DNA of 56,449 nucleotides, taken from assembly GCA_963973795.1 (NCBI GenBank), contig CAXBAF010000025.1, forward strand, positions 1 to 56,449. Reading direction: 5' to 3'. This document shows, piece by piece, positions 7,881-17,007 of the stretch. The position numbers and the translations under genes were made by a program. Every line of letters begins with the position of its first letter. Positions within the stretch are counted from its first letter, which is position 1. The DNA is from UBA1926 sp002337215 (GTDB lineage Bacteria; Planctomycetota; Phycisphaerae; Phycisphaerales; UBA1924). Under the pieces are notes generated by a model. The model made no database searches, was not told where the DNA came from, and was given only the letters and a program-made list of their open reading frames with translations.

Positions 7881-8216
7881 ATGCACCCAGACGCGAGGCT
7901 GCACAACCTGCGTGAGCGCCGGAACCGGTCGGCCCCGGACCGCTCGATCGCCGACCCGATCGCCAGGTTGCGCGCACAGTTCGAGCGGCAGATCCGCGAC
8001 GGCGGTGATATCTCGGCGGCGTGGGACCGCGTCGTTCCCGAACGGCTGCGCGGCCGCGCGGCGGTGGTGGGGTGCAAGAGCGGTGTGCTGACGATCCGCT
8101 GCCGGTCGGCCTCGGACCGCTACACGCTCGACCGCTGGCTGCGCGGCGGCGGCGAGCAGGCCGTGCGCGACGCGGCACGGGCCGCGGTGAAACGCGTGAA
8201 ACTCGTGCTGCGGTAG
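7881..8216 (+). CDS. DUF721/DciA-like protein
   Basis: A 111-residue protein. The C-terminal 70 residues (ISAAWDRVVPERLRG, then GVLTIRCRSASDRYTLDRWL and ending KRVKLVLR) match the DUF721 pattern. In many bacteria lacking DnaC/DnaI this family, named DciA, recruits the replicative helicase DnaB to origins. The N-terminus is short and basic. The ATG at 7881 begins just after a terminator; no good Shine-Dalgarno sequence is seen. The DciA role is inferred from the family. Confidence 0.7.
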   Translation: MHPDARLHNLRERRNRSAPDRSIADPIARLRAQFERQIRDGGDISAAWDRVVPERLRGRAAVVGCKSGVLTIRCRSASDRYTLDRWLRGGGEQAVRDAARAAVKRVKLVLR

Positions 8217-8242
8217 CGCGTGGCCCGGGGGCCGGTCGGCCT

Positions 8243-10687
8243 TCAGGGGCATCCCGCGGTGAACGCGGCGACGAACAGCCCGATGTCGGCGAGGTCGAGG
8301 ATGGTGTCCCCGTTGATGTCGACGAGCGGGTTGCCGCCCGTGAAGCCGCTGGTGAAGACACCGATGTCGGCGAGGTCGAGCACGCCGAACGGCTGGGCGA
8401 AGTCGGCGACGTTGCAGCGGAGCGTGCGCGCGAACACGCGCGTGGGCCCATACACGATCTCGCACGGGTATCCCAGGATCCCCTCGCTCGCGAACGTTCC
8501 CGTGATCGTCCCGCCCGAAGTCGTCACGAGGTCGTACTCGGTGCCGCCCGGCGGGAGGGGTACGCCCTGGGCGAAGGCGAGGTTGAGCGCGCCGTCGAGC
8601 GCGACGTCGCCCGTCGCGGCGATGCGATTGTGTCCGGTTTCGGTGATGACGAACCGGGCCGATGAGGCGGGGCCACAATCGAGTGTGCCGTCGATCTCCA
8701 GCAGGTTCTCGTCGATGCGGCTCGGGTCGGGAAGCAGTGCCCCATTGTTGATCAGCGGCGCAAGCAGGCGCGCAAATCCGGTCATGGTCCCGTTGTTGAC
8801 GATCTCTCCTTCCGGCGCATCGATGCGGACGAACCGCATCATGAAGTCGGCGTTGTTGACGAGGCCTTGCGGAGAAAATGTGCGCAGGGCGATCTGGCCA
8901 AACGAGTCGTAGAAGCTGTCGGTCAGATCGATCGTGCCCTCGTTGACGATCCGCCCCGAGACCCAGAGTTCATCGTCGAACCGATCGATGGTGCCGTTGT
9001 TGGTCAGGTTCATGGCGAAGAGCGTGCCGACGGAGCGTGTGCTCGCGTCGAGCTCGCCGTTGTTGATGAAGTTGCCGATAAGGCGTGTGTTGAAGGGCGG
9101 ACCCAGGAGGGGGCCCGAGAGCTTTGCCTGCCCGCCACCGAAGCTGAAGCGGCCGTTGTTGACGATCTCGGAAGCGCGCACATCGGCCTGCTGGATCCAG
9201 AAAGTCCGCGCGTCCGCTTCGATGGTGACCGACTGACTCACCAGCACACCGCCCTGCATCGAGTACTCGGTATCGGAGAACCCCGTGTCAGCGTCGGGGC
9301 GGACGACGACATTGTCGGCGAAGACGATGCCGCCGTTCTGCGTGAAGCCGGAGCCCTGCACGACGGGGTTGTTGCTGATCTCCAGCAGCGCGGTGTCGAT
9401 GGTGCCGTCGTCGAGCACCCATGTCCCCCGGCCTTGGTTCCCAATAGTGATCGCGTCCGCGGTGACGGTCCCCGCTGACATATCGACGGATCCCTGCGTG
9501 CCCGCCGCGTCACCAACGCGGATCACACTCGCGTCGACTGAGCCCCCCGCGATGGTGAAAAACCCCGCCGCGCTCGTCGCCTCGGCGATCAGCAGGCTGC
9601 CGGTGATGAACGACCCGCCGTTGATCTCGAGCGATCCTGTGCTCCCGATTGCGACGGGTGCGGCACCGACGGCGGTGGTGTTCGTGATGCTCAGTTGGCC
9701 CGAACCCAGCGTCGCGGTGCCGAGCCCGCCCAGCCCGATGTTCATGTTGATCGCGCTGAAAAAGCCGCCATCAACGATGAGCTCGCCATCGGTGCCCGCG
9801 TCCTGAGCGATATCGACCCGCCCCGCGTTGAGCGAGCCTCCGGTGACGAGCACACGCCCGAAGCCCGGCTCCTCACCCACGGTCTCCTCGAAGTCGCCGA
9901 TGGTGAGCCTCCCGGCGATCTCAAGATCGCCTCCGGTCCCGACATTGAGCTGAGGGCGGAGCGCCCCCGATTCGCCTGCGAAGCCGACGGTGCAGTCGCC
10001 GACGGTCGCGGCGCCGCCGAAGAACTGCGCGAAGCCGCGTCCGCCTAGGCCGACCGTGAACTCATTGATATCAAGCGTGCCGTCGGTCATGACGAGGTCG
10101 GCCGGCCCGCCCGGCGAACCGAGGTTGGAATCAACAGAGAGAATGACATCGTCGAAGTTGGCAGACCCGCCCCGGATATCGACAAGGCCCGAGCCGTTGC
10201 TGAAACCCACGAGTAGATCACACTGGGTGACGATGGGGCCGACCGAGCCGGTCCCGGAGATTTCGAGCAGACCCTCGCCGCCGAACTCGCCGACATAGAT
10301 GGTGTTCGCGTTGAGGCTGCCGCCACTGACTTTCAGATCGTTGCGGACCGTCCCGTTGCCGACGCGGATCGTCTCGCAACGCAGGAGGCCCGCCGATTGG
10401 CTGAGTAGTGTTCGGCCCTGGCCCGACCCGGTGCCCGCGAGGATCGTGATCGACTGAATCGGCAGACCCAACTGGCCGTCGAACAGGCAGGTCGAGCGGG
10501 TCGTCATGCGGACAACGTCGTCGTTCTGGGGAATCCCCCCGCCGACCGGGCCGCCTTCGGTGAGCGACCAGTTGCCCGCGTCGTCCCAGAATCCGATGAG
10601 CGGGGCGACCCAATAGCGTTCCGCGGCCCCCGCCGAGGCGGCGATGGACGCGACGACAGACATCGATATCAGCAGACGACTCGGCAT
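8243..10687 (-). CDS. Large secreted repeat protein with GC-type dockerin tag
   Basis: An 814-residue exported protein. A signal peptide covers about 1-22 (LISMSVVASIAASAGAAE). The next ~600 residues are imperfect repeats of the form VGxxGxGxLxISGGSxxxxxIxVG, the pattern of right-handed beta-helix proteins such as autotransporter passengers. A plain beta-rich region follows. The C-terminus has two LDLADIGxF repeats and ends TAGCP. GAGGGAA precedes the ATG. No enzymatic motif was seen. It is probably a surface or adhesion protein. An inverted repeat lies about 105 bases upstream (10791-10811). Confidence 0.82.
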   Translation of the reverse strand: MPSRLLISMSVVASIAASAGAAERYWVAPLIGFWDDAGNWSLTEGGPVGGGIPQNDDVVRMTTRSTCLFDGQLGLPIQSITILAGTGSGQGRTLLSQSAGLLRCETIRVGNGTVRNDLKVSGGSLNANTIYVGEFGGEGLLEISGTGSVGPIVTQCDLLVGFSNGSGLVDIRGGSANFDDVILSVDSNLGSPGGPADLVMTDGTLDINEFTVGLGGRGFAQFFGGAATVGDCTVGFAGESGALRPQLNVGTGGDLEIAGRLTIGDFEETVGEEPGFGRVLVTGGSLNAGRVDIAQDAGTDGELIVDGGFFSAINMNIGLGGLGTATLGSGQLSITNTTAVGAAPVAIGSTGSLEINGGSFITGSLLIAEATSAAGFFTIAGGSVDASVIRVGDAAGTQGSVDMSAGTVTADAITIGNQGRGTWVLDDGTIDTALLEISNNPVVQGSGFTQNGGIVFADNVVVRPDADTGFSDTEYSMQGGVLVSQSVTIEADARTFWIQQADVRASEIVNNGRFSFGGGQAKLSGPLLGPPFNTRLIGNFINNGELDASTRSVGTLFAMNLTNNGTIDRFDDELWVSGRIVNEGTIDLTDSFYDSFGQIALRTFSPQGLVNNADFMMRFVRIDAPEGEIVNNGTMTGFARLLAPLINNGALLPDPSRIDENLLEIDGTLDCGPASSARFVITETGHNRIAATGDVALDGALNLAFAQGVPLPPGGTEYDLVTTSGGTITGTFASEGILGYPCEIVYGPTRVFARTLRCNVADFAQPFGVLDLADIGVFTSGFTGGNPLVDINGDTILDLADIGLFVAAFTAGCP

Positions 10688-10790
10688 CTCGTTCCCTCTT
10701 CCCGGTGGGCCAGAAATGAGCCCGAACCTTTTCTGGAGCACGGCTTCTGGATTGGTCTTCTGTGTTGCGAAGTTCGGCCTGCGAGCATAA

Positions 10791-10811
10791 CCGGAATCAG
10801 GGATATTCCGG
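10791..10811. promoter_or_regulatory. Inverted repeat upstream of the large repeat protein
   Basis: CCGGAAT (10791-10797) and ATTCCGG (10805-10811) are perfect arms separated by CAGGGAT. Position and symmetry suit an operator; nothing ties it to a known regulator. Confidence 0.3.
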
Positions 10812-10968
10812 CATGTGACCTGTCTCGAAGCGCGAAACCACAGGCCCACTCACGCCGCGAGTTGTTATCGGAACACCAGCCTGGGTGGTCGGGCGGGCTG
10901 GGAATGCGAGAAATTCCGCGCCCGTGAGCGCACGCGCCGCAACCGATGCCCGGCCTGGGTGGTATAGG

Positions 10969-11002
10969 TTGTGTCGCATACTTTGTATTACATAGTATGT
11001 AA
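10969..11002 (+). promoter_or_regulatory. Promoter and PadR-type operator
   Basis: The arms CATACTTTGTA (10977-10987) and TACATAGTATG (10989-10999) flank one T, forming a 23-bp palindrome with a single mismatched pair. A second perfect palindrome, TTACATA-G-TATGTAA, overlaps it at 10988-11002. A possible -35 TTGTGT (10969-10974) and -10 TAGTAT (10993-10998) are 18 bases apart, so a bound repressor would block the promoter. It stands 62 bases before a padR gene. Confidence 0.65.
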
Positions 11003-11063
11003 ATCCGGGTAACGGTGGCGCCGATGGTGGCTGCCAGCTGACACCTGAACGCGAGGGCACGGC

Positions 11064-11447
11064 ATGAAGATCGAGCGGGAACTGATGCGGGGCGCGGGGC
11101 CGACGGCGGTCCTCCGTCTGCTGAGCAGCAAGACGATGTACGGCTACGAGCTCGTCGAGGCGTTGAGCAAGCAAACGGATGGTGTGCTCGCGATGGGCCA
11201 GTCCACGCTCTATCCCATGCTCTACAACCTCGAGGCGAAGGGGTACATCGAGGCGGAGTGGCGCACGGCCGATTCGGGGCGCGACCGCAAGTACTACGCG
11301 CTGACGGGCAAGGGCAAGAAAAGGCTGGAGACCGACACCGAGGCGTGGACGTCTCTCGTCAAGGCGATGGTCTCGCTGGGCGTGGTCGAGCCCGCGATCG
11401 CCTGCGCGATCGCCGTGAACCCCCAGAGCGGTGGGGGGGTGGCATGA
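11064..11447 (+). CDS. PadR-family transcriptional regulator
   Basis: A 127-residue winged-helix regulator. The PadR features are a conserved start (MKIERELMRGAGPTAVLRLL), the GYELVEAL recognition-helix region, QSTLYPMLYNLEAKGYI, and the wing SGRDRKYYALTGKGK. A short C-terminal helix supports dimerisation. Its TGA overlaps the next ATG (11444-11447), so the two genes are translationally coupled. The palindrome over its promoter suggests self-repression. The effector is unknown. Confidence 0.9.
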   Translation: MKIERELMRGAGPTAVLRLLSSKTMYGYELVEALSKQTDGVLAMGQSTLYPMLYNLEAKGYIEAEWRTADSGRDRKYYALTGKGKKRLETDTEAWTSLVKAMVSLGVVEPAIACAIAVNPQSGGGVA

Positions 11448-13438
11448 TGAGCGCCGAGAAGAAGACAAGACGCACGGGCCGACTCTCGGCACTGCTGCAC
11501 ACCAACGTGTTCTCTCTGGGCGACCTGATCAGCACCGCGCGGGGCGGCCGGCGCTGGTGGCCGGGCGTGATCAACGACGCGGGTCTGCCCGACCCGGTCG
11601 ATGAGCGCGTGCGCACGATCGTGAACAAGACCCGGCTGTGGAACAACGAGCGCTGCGAGGTGGCGCGGGAGCTGTGCAGCCACTCAACGGAAGCCATCGA
11701 GGCAGGGCGATCTCCCGACGAGGTGGCGGGTTCGCTGGGCGATCCGAACCCGATCGCGAAACTGATCCGACGCTCGATGCGGCGCAAGCGCCCGATCACC
11801 TGGCAGATCCGGGCGTGGGCGGTGCGCGCGCTGGGCGCCGCGGCGTGCGGCGTGCTGCTGATCGCGGGGTTCATGACGGCCCGGTTCTTCGTGGGCAATC
11901 CGTCGATCAACCGCGATTTCCTTGCCGAGATGAATGCGCCGATCGAGAAACTCGACGACGACGAGAAGGCATGGCCGCTGCTGCGAGAGGCGTGGGCCAC
12001 GGTCGGCACCAGGGTTGCGGTCGCGCGTGAAGCGATGAACGAGCGCGCGTACGCGTACCAGGACGCTACGAGAGACCTCGACCGGCCCGAGGACGGCTCC
12101 GACGTCGGCTACAACGAGGACCACGCGCAGGCGGGGATCGACCTGATCCCGAGGCTCCCCGAGGGGCACCCCGACACCCAGGCGGTGCTGGCGATCTTGC
12201 GCGACATCCAGCCACAACTCGCGCTGATGCGCGAGGCGGCGTCGCGCCCCCGGCTCGGGATGCGCTTCTCGACCGAGATGAGCATGATGCCCGATGAAAT
12301 CGCCGACACGCCCGCGAGGTACGGCTGGCTGCCAGAACCCTTGCCCGGTGCGGAGGACCCCACTGACCAGGAGTGGATCCTCTCCGTTCTCCTCCCGGGG
12401 CTCGGCCCGCAGCGGAACTTCGCCAAGTGGTTCGCTTTTGATGCACGGATGAAGATCGCCGAGGGCGACGCCGACGGCGCGCTCGACTCGATCGAGGCAA
12501 TGCTCGGGCTCGCCGACCAATGCGCCGAAGACCATTTCCTGATCGGCTATCTCGTGTCGGTCGCGATCGAACACCTCGCCGCCCAGGCCGTCTCGGACAT
12601 CATGGTCGAGCACGGCGGATCGCTCCGCGACGAGCACCTCGTCCGCCTCGCCCATCTGTTCGGCGCGCCGAGGCTCGATCGCATCCCGCTGGAAGCCGAG
12701 GCGATGGTGTTCGAGGATTTCCTTCAGCGCTCTTTCACCGACGACGGCAGCGGCGACGGCTACCTCACCAACGAGGGGTTCGAGATGATCCGGCTGATGG
12801 AGGGGCTCAACGCCCAGATCACCGACGGGGTTGTGGAGAACGCCTCGGTCGCGGTGCAGATCGCCAGCATCGGCTCCCGGGCGGACCAGCAGCGGATGGC
12901 GGACCGGGCGTACGCGCGGCTCCGCGCCGAAGAGGCCGCGGGGTACAGGATCTACCGCGACTACCCGCTCCGGTCGGACGCGATGACCGAGGCGCTCGAT
13001 CACGACCGGTACCTGCCCCTGCGGATCATGCTTCCCGCTGTTTCCAAGGTGCTGACCAACAAGCTCGAACGCCGGGCGCGCACCGAGGCGCTGCTCCTCG
13101 GCATCGCCGCGGAGCTCTACCGCCGCGAGATCGGCGCGTGGCCCACGACCGCCTCCGACCTCACGCCGCGGTACATCCCGTTCGTGCCCGAGGACCCGGT
13201 GACGGGTGAGCCCATCGCGATCGCGCCGGGCGACGAGACGATTCTCGTCTACTCCATGGGCCCGGACCGCGACGATGACGGCGGACGCATGGACCCCGAT
13301 ACCGAACGCGACATGCGCCCCGAGCCCCGCGACACCTATGTCGAATGGCCGGGCGGCCGGGTCTATGCCGCCCCGCTGCAGGAGCCGGACGAAGACACGC
13401 CGGACGGCGACTGGGTGCTGTTCCCAGCGCCGGGCTGA
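11444..13438 (+). CDS. HAAS-domain membrane protein with pilin-like C-terminal segment
   Basis: A 664-residue protein. Residues about 50-105 (NERCEVARELCSHSTEAIEA and following) resemble the HAAS / DUF1700-type domain often paired with PadR regulators. One transmembrane helix follows (about 125-147). A long helical region comes next, then a C-terminal segment (about 560-640) with LYRREIGAWPTTASDLTPRY and VPEDPVTGEPI, a pattern common to planctomycete proteins resembling type II secretion pseudopilin C-terminal domains. Start choice between the ATGs at 11444 and 11447 is open. It is probably the regulated partner of PadR; the activity is unknown. Confidence 0.7.
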   Translation: MMSAEKKTRRTGRLSALLHTNVFSLGDLISTARGGRRWWPGVINDAGLPDPVDERVRTIVNKTRLWNNERCEVARELCSHSTEAIEAGRSPDEVAGSLGDPNPIAKLIRRSMRRKRPITWQIRAWAVRALGAAACGVLLIAGFMTARFFVGNPSINRDFLAEMNAPIEKLDDDEKAWPLLREAWATVGTRVAVAREAMNERAYAYQDATRDLDRPEDGSDVGYNEDHAQAGIDLIPRLPEGHPDTQAVLAILRDIQPQLALMREAASRPRLGMRFSTEMSMMPDEIADTPARYGWLPEPLPGAEDPTDQEWILSVLLPGLGPQRNFAKWFAFDARMKIAEGDADGALDSIEAMLGLADQCAEDHFLIGYLVSVAIEHLAAQAVSDIMVEHGGSLRDEHLVRLAHLFGAPRLDRIPLEAEAMVFEDFLQRSFTDDGSGDGYLTNEGFEMIRLMEGLNAQITDGVVENASVAVQIASIGSRADQQRMADRAYARLRAEEAAGYRIYRDYPLRSDAMTEALDHDRYLPLRIMLPAVSKVLTNKLERRARTEALLLGIAAELYRREIGAWPTTASDLTPRYIPFVPEDPVTGEPIAIAPGDETILVYSMGPDRDDDGGRMDPDTERDMRPEPRDTYVEWPGGRVYAAPLQEPDEDTPDGDWVLFPAPG

Positions 13439-13444
13439 CCCGCG

Positions 13445-14227
13445 TCAGGGGCACCCGCCAATAAACGCGCCCACGAACGCGCCGATGTCGCCGAGATCGA
13501 AGATCCCGTTTTCGTCGAGATCCGCGAGCGGGTTACCCGTCGAGAACGCTTCAACGAACGCTCCGATATCGGCAAGATCGAGCACGGTGTAGGGCTTCGC
13601 GAGATCGGCGACCGAGCACCGGAGGCCGGCCGGCGCGACCCCGACGAACACGTCGTCCATCCCGTTCAGAAAATCACCGTTACCCAACGGGGAGACAACA
13701 ACACGCGCGAGCGGGACCGTCGAGATGAACCCACAAAACGAGACGCCGGCATTCGATGCATCAAGCGAAACAACGACGTTCCCCGCGGCGTCCTCCCCGA
13801 TCACGCGCACCCAATCGCCCTGCGCATTGGTCTGCGCAAACGCGTAGATCGAGTCGCCCGGGTTGTCGGGACGGATGACCCAGGACGACGCGGCGGGGCG
13901 GCCGTTCCCGAAGTTCGCCATCCAGTGGGGGGACGACGGCGCACCGATGAACACCTGGATCACCGGGAACGGCGCGGGGGATCCGTCGGCGTACTCGGGG
14001 GCAAACCGACCCGGATTGCCGGGCATGTCCTCGACCGGCAGCGACGGATTCAGAGTGTCGAAGGTCTCGACCTGTGCCGCGACGCCGGTGAGCCTGAGGT
14101 GATCGGCGGTGAAGTCATCGCGCACGGTCTGATACATCGCATTGACGCCCGAGTACGTGTTCACGTCCGCGGCCGCGATGGACACCAACACGGCCGGGAC
14201 GGTGCACAGGGCTGTTCGTAACATCAT
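13445..14227 (-). CDS. Secreted protein with GC-type dockerin tag
   Basis: A 260-residue exported protein: signal peptide 1-22 (LRTALCTVPAVLVSIAAADV), a beta-rich domain of about 170 residues without a recognised fold (contains NPSLPVEDMPGNPGRFAPEY), and a C-terminal tag with two repeats (VLDLADIGAF, IFDLGDIGAF) ending IGGCP. AGGAGAGAGAC precedes the ATG at 14227. The PadR-linked gene converges on it with only 6 bases between stops. Confidence 0.75.
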   Translation of the reverse strand: MMLRTALCTVPAVLVSIAAADVNTYSGVNAMYQTVRDDFTADHLRLTGVAAQVETFDTLNPSLPVEDMPGNPGRFAPEYADGSPAPFPVIQVFIGAPSSPHWMANFGNGRPAASSWVIRPDNPGDSIYAFAQTNAQGDWVRVIGEDAAGNVVVSLDASNAGVSFCGFISTVPLARVVVSPLGNGDFLNGMDDVFVGVAPAGLRCSVADLAKPYTVLDLADIGAFVEAFSTGNPLADLDENGIFDLGDIGAFVGAFIGGCP

Positions 14228-14285
14228 GTCTCTCTCCTGCGCGCCGCAAGCACCAAATCCCCGCTGGTCGGGGGGCCGAGCCGGA

Positions 14286-14699
14286 TCACGGGCAGCCGGC
14301 GGTGAACGAGCCCACGAACGCGCCGATATCGGCGAGGTCGAAGATGCCGTTGTCGTCGAGATCCGCGGCCGGGTCCTGGGTGACAAACCCGCTCACGAAC
14401 ACATTGATGTCGGCGAGATCGAGCACGCCGAACGGCTCGGCGAGGTCGGCCGCGTTGCACGGCGAGGGCGATGTCTGCACGCCCCCCCAGAATCCACCCG
14501 TGAGTGTGTACGCGCCGCCCTGCGTCGGCGCCGCGGCGTCGTGCTGGCCGATCGTGCCGGAGAGCGTGTACACGCCCCCCGAACTCGTCCCGCCGCCCCC
14601 GTCGATGGTGAATGTGTCGATGGTGTACGCGGGTCCGCCGAGACCGACCGCGCCGCCCGAGACCATCACGGCGGCATAAAACATCGGTGCAATCATCAC
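14286..14699 (-). CDS. Small secreted protein that is mostly a GC-type dockerin tag
   Basis: A 137-residue protein. A short hydrophobic N-terminus is followed by a segment (TFTIDGGGGTSSGGVYTLSG, then IGQHDAA and GGFWGG) common in planctomycete secreted proteins. The last ~60 residues are the tag (CNAADLAEPFGVLDLADI, then IFDLADIGAFVGSF and AGCP). The start ATG overlaps the stop of the upstream collagen-like gene (ATGA at 14696-14699), so the two are probably cotranslated and may work together. Confidence 0.72.
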   Translation of the reverse strand: MMIAPMFYAAVMVSGGAVGLGGPAYTIDTFTIDGGGGTSSGGVYTLSGTIGQHDAAAPTQGGAYTLTGGFWGGVQTSPSPCNAADLAEPFGVLDLADINVFVSGFVTQDPAADLDDNGIFDLADIGAFVGSFTAGCP

Positions 14700-16882
14700 T
14701 CGCTCTCCCCGACTCGCCCGGCGGCGGCGCCGAGCAGGATTTCGATTCTTTCAAGACGCTCGCGGAGTTCCGCATTCTCTGCCTCGAGCCTCGCGATCCG
14801 ACTCGCGTTCTTCTCGTCGTCCGCGTCCTTCTCGGCGCGGAGCTCCTTGATTGCCTGGACGACCATCGACTCGTAGCCGACCGGGCTGAGGTACAGATAC
14901 CCGTCGTCGTTCTCCTCGACCCACTCCGGGAAGACCTCCTGGACCTGCTGGGCGATCCAGCCGCGCTGCTCGCCCGGGACATAGGAGAAATGGTCGGGGT
15001 CCCTGTACTCGAAGCGGACGCCCTCGAGCGCGAGCAATCGATCGAGCACACGCTCCATGGGTTCGATGTTGGTCTTCAGCCGCCGGTCTGAGAAGACCGA
15101 CCAGAGCCCGCCGCCCGGCTTACCGGCGGTCCCGTAGCAGTTGATCTCGAAGTCGAACGCCTTGGGCCCGCCCACGGTGAACTGCGAAGCGGCGATGATG
15201 TCGTTGTTGACCGTGAGATCGTCAGCGATCGTGACGTCGTTGCCGATGAATTCGGTGCCCTCGACTTCGACGCGGCTGCCGTTCAGCGCCATCACCGAAC
15301 CCGAGCTGATATTCATCGTGCTGCCCGCGGTGATGTTGACGGTCGAGTTTGCTTCCACGGTGGCACTCGATTCGCCCCGCACAATCGCCTGGTTCTGGCC
15401 CGTCAGCCGGGCAACGCTCTGGGAGAACAGGATCAGATCGTTGCCCGCATTCAGCGTGGCGAACCCACCCGAGGTAACCGACAGGTCGTTGGCCGCACCG
15501 AACTCGCCGTTCCCCTCAAAGAGAAGCAGACTCGGCGTAAAATTCACTTCGCTCGTGCTGTAGCGGAGACGGATTCCGTCGGACGAGTTGTTCGCAACGA
15601 TGTCCAATCTCTTGGTCGGTGTCGTCTCCCCGATGCCGAGGTTGCCCGAGATATGCGTATCGCCCGCGGGCACGGCTGTGTTGTTCGATCCGATCGCGAT
15701 GCCGCCGTTCGCGTTGATGCGAAGGCGGGTCACCCCGTCCTGTTGCACACGCAAGGCCGATTGGCCCGCGCTGGCATTGACATGCAACCGGTCGGTCGGT
15801 GCGTTCGTCCCGATGCCGACCTCTGCGGGGATCGCCGAGTCGCCGATCCGGACATCACCCCCGTCCTCGTTGATCAGCAGTGTTGCGCCGCCGATCCCGC
15901 TGCGGGCCTGGATCTCGTTGCGATCAAACGCGAGGTTCGAGCTCGTGCTGGGCCCGAGCACGAGCATGCCGCCCAGCCCGGCCGAGGTGACCTCATCGCC
16001 GAAAAAGACCTGCAGCGAGGCGTTCACGGAGTTGGCCGCGGTCGCGATCCCGAGCCTGGATGTCGTATCCTGCATGCGGACGGTGAACCCGCTATCGATC
16101 CGCAGACGCGTCCCCGAGACCTTTGAGAGGCTCGCCGTGCTGGACGCCAACTGTGTATCGCCGATGCCGCTGTTGGCAACCGAGAACACCGAACCGCTCT
16201 GCGCGAGCCCGGTCCCGGCGACGTACGTCGTGTCGTTGTCCACCCCGTCCGCGAAGGGACCCGGGATATCGATCAGCCCGAACCAGCTCGTCGTCCCGGG
16301 GGGGCCGACCGGACCGACAGGACCGACAGGACCCTCGTCTCCGGGGATGCCCTGCGGCCCCTGGGGACCATTCGGGCCCTGCGGGCCGACAGGCCCCTGT
16401 GCGCCCTGTGGACCAACAGGACCCTCAGGACCCTCAGGACCCGCCGGTCCCTCGTTGCCCGCGAGCGCGAACTTCGCGTACGGCGCCGGCGCGACGCGCT
16501 GCCTCGGCGACAGCGTCGTGTACGCCCCGCCGTCCGCGGGCGTCCGCACGTCGATCTCGAGCCAGACATCGTCGCCCAGGAAGACCAGGGGCCCGAAATC
16601 CAGATCGAGCGTGAACACGCCATCCGTCACCGTCGCGCCGAGCAGCAACTCCGATCCGACCTGCAAACCGCCGGCGGCCGCGTCGTACGGGCGAACCCTG
16701 AACTCGGCCGGTCCGCTGTACACATCGCCCGAGGCCGACAGCTTGCCCTGATACACAAACTCGGGGCCCACGGGCACCGCGCTCGCGGTGCCGGCCGCCA
16801 GACCCAATGCCAATCCCGCCGCCAGCCCGCTCAGCGCGAAGAACCGCGACACACCCGTCCTCTGGGTTCCGAACAGTTTCAT
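14696..16882 (-). CDS. Collagen-like surface protein with S74 intramolecular chaperone domain
   Basis: A 728-residue exported protein. A signal peptide ends near residue 35. An unknown N-terminal domain follows (to about 140). At 145-195 there are 17 consecutive Gly-X-Y triplets, a collagen-like triple-helix segment. A fibre-like, Asn/Gly/Ser-rich beta region comes next. The C-terminus has a peptidase S74 / endosialidase chaperone domain (DRRLKTNIEPMERVLDRL, then GWIAQQVQEVFPEWV) and a final coiled coil. S74 domains promote trimer folding and often cut themselves off. GGGAGGGAAGAG precedes the ATG at 16882. Confidence 0.85.
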   Translation of the reverse strand: MKLFGTQRTGVSRFFALSGLAAGLALGLAAGTASAVPVGPEFVYQGKLSASGDVYSGPAEFRVRPYDAAAGGLQVGSELLLGATVTDGVFTLDLDFGPLVFLGDDVWLEIDVRTPADGGAYTTLSPRQRVAPAPYAKFALAGNEGPAGPEGPEGPVGPQGAQGPVGPQGPNGPQGPQGIPGDEGPVGPVGPVGPPGTTSWFGLIDIPGPFADGVDNDTTYVAGTGLAQSGSVFSVANSGIGDTQLASSTASLSKVSGTRLRIDSGFTVRMQDTTSRLGIATAANSVNASLQVFFGDEVTSAGLGGMLVLGPSTSSNLAFDRNEIQARSGIGGATLLINEDGGDVRIGDSAIPAEVGIGTNAPTDRLHVNASAGQSALRVQQDGVTRLRINANGGIAIGSNNTAVPAGDTHISGNLGIGETTPTKRLDIVANNSSDGIRLRYSTSEVNFTPSLLLFEGNGEFGAANDLSVTSGGFATLNAGNDLILFSQSVARLTGQNQAIVRGESSATVEANSTVNITAGSTMNISSGSVMALNGSRVEVEGTEFIGNDVTIADDLTVNNDIIAASQFTVGGPKAFDFEINCYGTAGKPGGGLWSVFSDRRLKTNIEPMERVLDRLLALEGVRFEYRDPDHFSYVPGEQRGWIAQQVQEVFPEWVEENDDGYLYLSPVGYESMVVQAIKELRAEKDADDEKNASRIARLEAENAELRERLERIEILLGAAAGRVGESE

Positions 16883-17007
16883 CTCTTCCCTCCCGGCTTT
16901 GGTTTCCCGCTCCCCGGTCAGAGCCGGGCAATCGCACGAGAGTACCAGTATCCGGAGCCCGATCCAAGCGCGTCGATCCCTGTCGAGAGGGGCCGACCAT
17001 ATCGGGA

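Noticed and set aside
11684..13003. 439-codon frame opposite the HAAS-domain gene
   Set aside because: Shadow frame without signal, domain or start site; the plus-strand gene has conserved features.
15588..16751. 387-codon plus-strand frame with many Gly-Pro triplets
   Set aside because: It is the antisense of the collagen-like Gly-X-Y region; glycine and proline codons are reverse complements.
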